This document shows, one piece after another, positions 19,766 to 25,974 of a stretch of DNA of 25,974 nucleotides (position 1 is its first letter; each line of letters opens with the position of its first letter). The DNA is from Fragilaria crotonensis (Eukaryota; Bacillariophyta; Fragilariophyceae; Fragilariales; Fragilariaceae): positions 1 through 25,974 of the forward strand of contig JAKSYS010000779.1 of assembly GCA_022925895.1 (NCBI GenBank), written 5' to 3'. The notes under the pieces were generated by a model, which was given only the letters and a program-made list of their open reading frames with translations, was not told the DNA's origin and searched no databases. The position numbers and the translations under genes were made by a program.

Positions 19766-20144
19766 GATGAACTACGAAGATGTTGACTGACAGATTGGAA
19801 TTTGGGGGCAGTCAGGCAAAATCACCACTGCGACCTCCCAGCTCCCAGGATGCGTCAAAAATCGATGCTGTTAATGGTTCATGCAAACTGTAGTATGTGG
19901 TACTAGTACCTGCCACCAGAGATATATTGCGCGCGAAACTTGCTACCAACGGCTTAATACCTGCTTCAATGTTTTCAAATCGTCAGTAGCGCAGGGAGTC
20001 AGTACACGTACCAGAATACGTACTGTCGTAGTATCAATAATGTTTCACTACTGTATACTGAGCACTCCAGTACCAGTACCGTATACTACTGTGTGTTATA
20101 CAGTTCTACAGCACTAGTAGTAGTCCGAGTAAGCATTCCAAGCA

Positions 20145-20165
20145 TCGCGAATCGCGAATCGCGAG
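20145..20165. repeat. Three tandem TCGCGA palindromes
   Basis: TCGCGAA, TCGCGAA and TCGCGAG occur back to back at 7-bp spacing, 380 bp upstream of the FEN1 start. Each contains the self-complementary TCGCGA, and the complementary strand reads TTCGCGA, close to E2F-type sites. A role in S-phase expression of FEN1 is speculative. Confidence 0.5.
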
Positions 20166-20763
20166 TTGTGAGCAAAGGGGACGATACCAGGTACAAGAAT
20201 GATACCGATGACCAGGCATGGTTTGATAAGGCCATCGCCTTACGTTCCTAACCGAGCTTCGTTTAGGCGCCGAATGAGAATATGGCCGCCTATTTTAGGC
20301 ATTTTTCTAGTTATGACGTTATGACCATTCTTTCTATGGAGAAATTCTACTTGAACAGTCTACTAACTCGCTGTTGACTAATACAGGGGTGCGAGTCAAC
20401 AAGCAAAAAGTGCTTCCTTTAGGCGAAACTCAACCTCCAAATAGGAACACGGGCAAAAAACCGATTCTTTTTGGCGCTGTGTCATGTTTGCTTTAGGAAG
20501 ATGAGGCGGAAGAAAGGGAGATTGCCTCATCGAGCAATGCCTGCCCATGACCGATGATGAATTGTTGTACTGGTAGTGATTATCTCATCACAAATCACGC
20601 GAACCAAGTTATTCCATGTTTACCGGATTAATGGGCAACAGCAGCACCTGCAACTAATGGTACCACTGTACCATCAGCAACTGCCAGCACATCCAGCTCT
20701 GCAACTACTAGGCTCAGGAGGAGGACCTGAAGCAGCCCGCTATCAGCACAAAAATGAATGGAC

Positions 20764-20922
20764 TCATCTATCATCATGATTGTGATCGGGACCAAGGATG
20801 ATTTCCTTTCCATCTTCAGCAGATGATGTGACCATCTCCTCCTCTTTGGTATGAGCCGTATCAAGAGGAACGTTATTATTAGCTAGTACCCCAACCGAGC
20901 AGTTGCAATTAAAATTGCACAT
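20764..20922 (-). other. Short protein-like open frame, possible gene remnant
   Basis: ATG at 20922 begins a 52-residue frame: MCNFNCNC..., then NNNVPLDTAHTKEEEMVTSS and an end in GPDHNHDDR. The second half has strong protein-like codon order (acidic, few rare residues). The frame is also open upstream of the ATG. It may be the N-terminal scrap of a larger lost gene. No partner exon was found. Confidence 0.2.
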
Positions 20923-21514
20923 TTTGAAATTTTGCCACAGCCAGATGGCAGTGAAGTTTTTTAAGTTTAAACAGAGACTGTAGAGGGTCGCATGACAAAA
21001 TAAGAGTTCTACTTTTGGAACACGATGATTTTTCTACACAGGTGTAAAAAGTAACTCCCGGCTCCCGGTGCGGCACGGATACCTCCTATCCTCCTATGCA
21101 TTAATATCCCAAATACATGGTTTTTCTATGAAAAGTAGACGATTTTCGGGTTTCTGCATGACCAGGAATCGGAGTTCTATGCATACGGTAGCTCGTCTAC
21201 CGGTAGTAGAGGGTACTACTGGTAGTACAAGGTACTTGTACACAATTTTTACTCCGTCACACCGTCACTATGAGTATAATCGTGTAACACTCGTGATCAG
21301 CTATATCTGCTAATCTACACGGATCTGCTTTCTGCTTGTACGCCTGTATCTGAAGTCGGAAGTCTCATTCTCGAAACTCCCCTTGATAGTCTTCAAGATC
21401 ATGCACAGGTGTGTTGATGCGGAAAATCCGAAGACAAACCCGACACAAAGCTGCAACTATCGAGAACAAGCAAATTTCCTTCTCTTCTCACTGTTTTTCG
21501 CGTATTAGTTGATC

Positions 21515-22765
21515 ATGAGCAAGTTAGCTGTTACCTACCTGATTCTGGCGGTGGCGATTGGAGTTTTCTTCTACAAATCGACTGAAGTGATCAATGCAGG
21601 AACGATGGAAACAGTGAAGCATGCGATGTATGCACTTCAACAAGCTAGCATCGACACAATGATAGATAACTCTACTACGATGCAGCTAAACGAACAAGAG
21701 GTTATCGATCAGGAGGTCGAAGCAGGTCAGTTTAACGAAACGCAATCAAATTCTGAGTTCTTTCTAACGAGGGAAAGCACCGGAAGGGCAACCGACGGAA
21801 CGGAAATCAAGAATTCTTCGTTTAATGTTGTAATTGCCATGAAGATTCACGACGAGGCATTCATGCCAGAGGTCAAACAATCATTATGTTTGCTGGACGT
21901 CGCATACAATAGTCGTTTCAACTACGACATCGTTATCTTCCATACAATCCCAATTAATGAAAGTCATATACTGGAGGTTCAGCAAATTGTTTCACCAGCC
22001 AACGTCACGTTTGTTTTGGACGACATGACCTTTGAAGAGCAGATTGCCAACATGACACTTGAACAGCAAGAAACGCTGGTCAATAGATGCAACGAAGTTA
22101 ATACAACCGCTGACTTATCGTGGCGAACACGTTGTCGGGACGACAGGTTTGTAATGCCGATTGCCTACTGCTGGATGTCAGAGTTTCGGTCAAAACAAAT
22201 TTGGGTACAGGAGGTATTGCGTCCATACAAGTATATGCTTTGGTGGGATTCTGATAGTTTTGCGACAATGGTTTGGAAGCAAGACCCCATTGAGTACATG
22301 ATTCAGAATGACCTGGTTCTTCTCATGGGGAACTACGCCCAAGGAACAACTCGCGGTAACACGGGGGTGCAGCAGAAACTGCTTAAAGTGTACAACAAGA
22401 CTTTGTGCTCTGCGGAACTCGTGGCGAATGGAGTCCTCAAGGCAACTTACGGTACCGCAGAGGAGTGCGGACGGAACCATGTTAAGCAAGTACATGGCTT
22501 CTTCCACATTACAAACCTCGACTTCTATCGTTTACCGCAGAACCTTTATTGGTATGATGTCCAGATTGGGGATAACAAATTCTCAAGAGTTTGGGATGAT
22601 CAGCTGGCAGTCATGGTTCCGGCTGTGATGTTAGCACCAGAAAGAACTGCCGAAATGGAACGCGTCGGCATTGACCTAGACGTGTTCCATAACGGTTTTC
22701 TTATGGGCAGAGAAAGTGGAGATGTGGCGGATACTTGGCGTTCTGGAGAAGAGAGGGCAAACTAA
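21515..22765 (+). CDS. Type II membrane glycosyltransferase, GT15-like
   Basis: A single exon of 416 residues from ATG at 21515. The N terminus MSKLAVTYLILAVAIGVFFY is a signal anchor, followed by a ~60-residue stem with several N-glycosylation sequons, as in Golgi type II enzymes. The catalytic part opens with a beta strand (FNVVIAMKIHDEAF). It has an acidic metal-site candidate in YMLWWDSDSF (DSD) and a downstream block HGFFHITNLDFYRL ... FSRVWDDQLAVMVPAVMLAP. That block resembles the NFEI..ERWGDAP..SIA region of fungal Ktr/Mnt1 alpha-1,2-mannosyltransferases (GT15). An assignment to GT15 or a neighbouring GT-A family is inferred, and the sugar specificity is unknown. There are no frameshifts. 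Confidence 0.65.
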   Translation: MSKLAVTYLILAVAIGVFFYKSTEVINAGTMETVKHAMYALQQASIDTMIDNSTTMQLNEQEVIDQEVEAGQFNETQSNSEFFLTRESTGRATDGTEIKNSSFNVVIAMKIHDEAFMPEVKQSLCLLDVAYNSRFNYDIVIFHTIPINESHILEVQQIVSPANVTFVLDDMTFEEQIANMTLEQQETLVNRCNEVNTTADLSWRTRCRDDRFVMPIAYCWMSEFRSKQIWVQEVLRPYKYMLWWDSDSFATMVWKQDPIEYMIQNDLVLLMGNYAQGTTRGNTGVQQKLLKVYNKTLCSAELVANGVLKATYGTAEECGRNHVKQVHGFFHITNLDFYRLPQNLYWYDVQIGDNKFSRVWDDQLAVMVPAVMLAPERTAEMERVGIDLDVFHNGFLMGRESGDVADTWRSGEERAN

Positions 22766-23018
22766 GTTCCCAGAGGCAAGAGAGAAGTGTTCACCTTACA
22801 TCAAAACGCCGATGCGATGACGTTGTTGAGAAGTTAGTTTCCAGCTCAACCTTCGACCGTGGTAAAGGTTTTCTCGGTTGCGACGCGGAGAATAATTTCA
22901 AAACCGGGAGCGTGACTGAAACGTTGGGATGCTCGTTGAATGTTACGCACAGTCTCGCTTTTCATGTCTATTCTCTCGGGCAAAACAACTTAAGTCTTGT
23001 TCTTGATGACATTACTTT

Positions 23019-23932
23019 TCACTTCTTCGCCTGACGCTTCCGGATGCTCTTGATGATCTTACTGTTCGTTTTTGCTATGTCGTAAGCATTCTTAGGATAC
23101 CGTAAGGAGGCAATATGGATCAAATATGCTGCACTTAACCTACGTTCTAATGCACGAGGATGGGGCATTCTAGCTCTCACACGTAATTCTGGAAGCCTCC
23201 GTGACTGGGGCCTCATCGATGGGCGTATGCTTCGCGGCGCTGCTGAAGGGTTACATCCTTTCGAACGAATTCCCCAAATTATAATTCGGGAGACTACTGC
23301 AGATACCTTTGCATCCACCAAAATGTCGTCCTTATGGGGTCGTGAAAGAACGGCTCGATGACTGAGGGTTTCGTAACCGAATCACAACGTTCACTGTATA
23401 ATGGTTTAATTCGGCGGCGGTATTCAATCGTTTCATCGAAATCGCACTTCTGCACTCTCTTTCACGGCCTTCGTGTCTCCACGATATCTCCGTCAGGGGG
23501 ATAGCATATCTTGTCATTAAGTCAAGCCTGTCAGCCTTCGTTACATCGCCGAGTTGTTTGCCGGCGAGAATTTATTTTTCAACACCAGCGAGCGCCTGGC
23601 TGACCAAGACGGATGTCTCGGCGATCTCATTATGGCACCTGTGATTTCAAAGAGACTGCTAAAATTCGTGGATTTGGACATACAATGGTCATCGGCACCC
23701 CTTCCTTGTCCGATGTTCGGATGCCGTCGGTAGTCAGCCAAGTCTTGGATTTGTACATACAATGGCCATCGGCACCCCTTCCTTGTCAGATGTTGGGATG
23801 CCGACGGTAATCAACCAAGCCACGTTCTCTGGTCGGACATGCCTGGATGACACGCCACCAACGATTCAATCAAGGTTTGCATCCACGATGTGGGTGGTCT
23901 CGTTGTCGTGTGGAGCGCGTAGGCGAGCGATA
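23019..23932 (-). pseudogene. Decayed locus of unknown family
   Basis: Protein-like minus-strand tracts follow one another in changing frames. From ~23932 comes IARLRAPHDNETTHIVDANL, an in-frame TGA, then VGIPTSDKEGVPMAIVC. At 23690-23541 is MSKSTNFSSLFEITGAIMRS, with KEGVPMTIVCPNPRILAVSL in the overlapping frame. From ~23560 comes LAGKQLGDVTKADRLDLMTR and on to VVIRLRNP. From ~23380 to TGA at 23019 are DDILVDAKVSAVVSRIIIWG and YLIHIASLRYPKNAYDIAKT. At least three shifts and one stop are needed, and no convincing splice pairs connect the pieces. The 77-bp tandem duplication inside it would itself break the frame. I do not recognise the family; the basic C-terminal part (RSIRPSMRPQSRRLPELRVR) may bind nucleic acid. 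Confidence 0.4.
23670..23822. repeat. 77-bp tandem duplication
   Basis: Two adjacent copies (23670-23746 and 23747-about 23822) share stretches such as CATCGGCACCCCTTCCTTGT and differ at about ten positions. The period is not a multiple of three. It lies within the decayed minus-strand locus. Confidence 0.9.
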
Positions 23933-24059
23933 GTGTTCAAACGCAAATACCTTACTTATGATTTATCCATCCTCAGCAGCCTCCATTTATGTATCTATCT
24001 ACTATCTAAGCATCAAGCGAAGCTATTCAATCCTTGTTGAACCTCAGACACTTCTTACC

Positions 24060-25694
24060 TCATCTCGCACGCATTAACTTGGGAGTGTACCCGCCTGAAC
24101 GACCAAAGAGACGTAGTCCAACGAAGCCCAGAAGCAGCCACAGCACTCCTCCAGCCGCCGCCTCGACCAACGCTGTATTCGTCAATGGCGTTGGGCAGGC
24201 CACAGTGGGTGCGGGCGTGGGGGACCCAATACTCACAGGCTTGCAAGTCGAAGTTCCACCAACCATTACCACAATCAGGAGGAGGTCCGGGCGATGGAGC
24301 GAGTGTATCATCTCCCAACACAAAGTCAGATGCGGGTGGATTGAGGCAAGCCAACGAGGTAGATGCACCGTCAAGTGGTGGGAGAAGTCCAGCAGCAGAA
24401 ACGTCCTTGAGCGACAAGAGCTTGGCGGGGGAGTCAATCACTCCGACATGTTTCTCACCATACAACTTCCAAGCGCTGAATGACCAACCCAGTCCTTTTT
24501 CATACGAAAAGATTTGCTTTTCGGCAAAGGACTTGCGATGTGCTGCCCACCAATCGGAATTTTCCGTCTCGTCGAACCGATTGCACTGACCGTAGTCGAC
24601 AAAGGAATCGGAAATTCCTTCGTAGACGCAATTGTCAACGCTTAAATCAAAGCCCGTCGCGACAAAGGCTGGAATACCAAGGAAACACTTGGTGTACCCA
24701 ATGGCGAACGGCGGGTACATGCCAAGCCTCTGTGGTAATACATCTTCATTCGGTCGTTGAGACTGTCTGACGACGCCACATCAGCCACGGTTGTGACGTG
24801 ATTCATGTCTAACGCGGCCACAATGTTGGTGTCCGTGCCAGCATTCAATCGCAACAAATCAGCTTCATTCTTGACTGGAACATGGCGAGGTTAAGGACGG
24901 TGCGGCATCGCGAGCGGCACGGATGTAATCGGCCGACGGCAACGTCAAGGCCGTGACAACATCAGAGTTGTTCGCAGCGTAGGAGGCTGCTTGGCAATTG
25001 TTGTGGTGTCATTCCCAATGAGAACCAGGATTGCGGAGAGACGTGCATTGTAAACAAGGGATAAGATTTTGGAAAGGAGTGATTGGTTGTCACCACCATT
25101 GAAATCCGAGGTGTAAAATGGAATCTGAACCGTATTGAGACCCAGGTTGCGCATATCATGAAAATCCTGAGCGGCATAGAATCCATGAGCTTGTTCGATG
25201 AGAGAGCGCGACCACCGGTCGCCCACGGGCATCTACAAAGAGCCCGGCCAAGGTGGCGGCGCGAAGAACCTTGGTTGAAGAAGCAGCAGCCGACGACGGA
25301 CATTGAGAACAGCAAGACCTCCGACATCACATGCATGGACATCTTGATCGAGGTTCGGGCTGGAAGTATAAACCGACTGGACGTAGAGATCCAACAAGTC
25401 GACTACCTGTTCCGAAGTCACATTTCCGGACTGGTAGACGATCTTAATCGCGTTAGCGTCCTTAACAATCACACCTTCGGGCACTCCGGCTAACTCGCCA
25501 AAGTTGGATGGGAACTCGACACAGCCGTAGGTGCCACCATCAGTAGGATCTAAGACGAAAGCTCCTCGATTCCTGCCACAAAGTGGGGCAAATATAGAGA
25601 GCCCAATGTCCGTCATATTGCCGACCGTGTCGGCATTCACGACGGCGCGGTCGATGACGCATTTCGATCCTGACGATGATGAAGTTATTGTCAT
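24060..25694 (-). pseudogene. Decayed GH5-like glucanase gene with C-terminal membrane segment
   Basis: The frame starts at ATG 25694 (MTITSSSSGSKCVIDRAVVN) and is open to TAG at 25235-25233. The same frame then resumes with FYAAQDFHDMRNLGLNTVQI, which resembles the second strand of GH5 (TIM-barrel) beta-glucanases, and LSAILVLIGND. Later motifs are AANNSDVVTALTLPSADYIR, ALDMNHVTTVADVASSDS, FVDYGQCNRFDETENSDWW and GLGWSFSAWKLYG, the last like the GH5 C-terminal strand. Frame changes are needed near 24995, 24895, 24878 and 24725. A GTGAGT...TACAG pair (24236-24173, 64 bp) can serve as a real intron and leads to a membrane segment (VLWLLLGFVGLRLF) and TGA at 24060. Exo-1,3-beta-glucanase-like activity is inferred for the ancestor. 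With one stop and at least four shifts it reads as a pseudogene, unless the sequence has errors. Confidence 0.6.
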
Positions 25695-25974
25695 GGTTGT
25701 CCTTGTATTACGATGGTTGTTGATGGGTACTGTAGTAGTTGGGTTGGCAATTAATATCAATTCTCGTCAAAGCAGATATCCAATTGTGAGAAGAACCGAC
25801 GATGCGTATGCATATGTGCGTAGCTTTGACGCCGGATCTTTTCTGGTGATTGCGCTTCGCATTTCGATGGACGCCTGTCGACTGTCGACGCAGCATTCCC
25901 AAAAGATGAATGTGCAAAAGCGAAACTGGATCCTGTGGCGGTGGAATATCTGAACATCCAACATCCTGATTGGA
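25695..25974. other. Region upstream of the GH5-like locus
   Basis: A minus-strand frame with ATG at 25957 (MFRYSTATGSSFAFAHSSFG) runs to 25757. It might be a first exon of the glucanase locus or a separate short gene, but no donor/acceptor pair links it and a competing frame is equally open. No firm gene is called. Confidence 0.25.

Larger units (their letters stand above)
19766..21514. other. Gene-poor intergenic region with short repeats
   Basis: About 1.75 kb separate FEN1 (-) and the glycosyltransferase gene (+), a divergent pair. GTAC/TACTAGTA words cluster at 19891-19912, 20000-20115 and 21185-21245. Three tandem TCGCGAA-type units lie at 20145-20165. A 52-codon minus-strand frame is listed separately. 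Otherwise I see no gene. Confidence 0.5.

Noticed and set aside
23670-23822. CRISPR-like or satellite array
   Set aside because: Only two diverged copies of a 77-bp unit with no spacers; it is a simple tandem duplication in a eukaryotic genome.
25757-25957. 66-residue minus-strand frame with ATG as first exon of the glucanase locus
   Set aside because: It is in a different frame from 25694 and no donor/acceptor pair joins them; kept only as a note.

Overview
This is a eukaryotic nuclear window, most likely from a diatom (probably a raphid pennate; species not determined). Short GT-AG introns interrupt several genes. One cold-shock protein carries a bipartite-type leader with Phe just after the predicted signal cleavage site, as in secondary plastids of stramenopiles. 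The housekeeping genes are eukaryotic: RPB8, V-ATPase E, FEN1, a J-domain/thioredoxin-like protein and a Dsc3-like ubiquitin-ligase subunit. Assignments rest on motif recognition by eye; no search was run.

Left part (1-6403): the 3' part of a RAP-domain organelle RNA-binding protein, convergent with a three-exon Dsc3-like gene; a two-exon, probably plastid-targeted cold-shock-domain protein; then about 2.7 kb of gene-poor sequence rich in GTAC-type short palindromes, holding a decayed coding tract.

Centre (6404-11579): a composite mobile element. Perfect 29-bp terminal inverted repeats lie at 6404-6432 and 11551-11579, and a third, shorter copy of the same terminus lies inside at 9660-9671. 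The left 3.3 kb encodes a Harbinger/PIF-type DDE transposase (+) and a convergent accessory protein of unknown family (-), each broken by one frameshift. The right 1.8 kb is bounded by its own 34-bp perfect inverted repeats (9685-9718 and 11457-11490) and holds decayed, probably once-spliced coding sequence.

Right part (11580-25974): a Dcr2-like metallophosphoesterase pseudogene with about six frameshifts; RPB8; a membrane-anchored PH-like protein (two exons); V-ATPase subunit E (two exons, with a likely frameshift in its last codons); an ER-type J-domain protein; FEN1 (two exons); a 1.75-kb intergenic stretch; a GT15-like glycosyltransferase; a decayed unknown locus with a 77-bp tandem duplication; and a decayed GH5-like glucanase gene. 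The intact genes are mostly unrelated housekeeping functions. The window stands out for the composite transposon and for the contrast between clean genes and loci with many single-base shifts.
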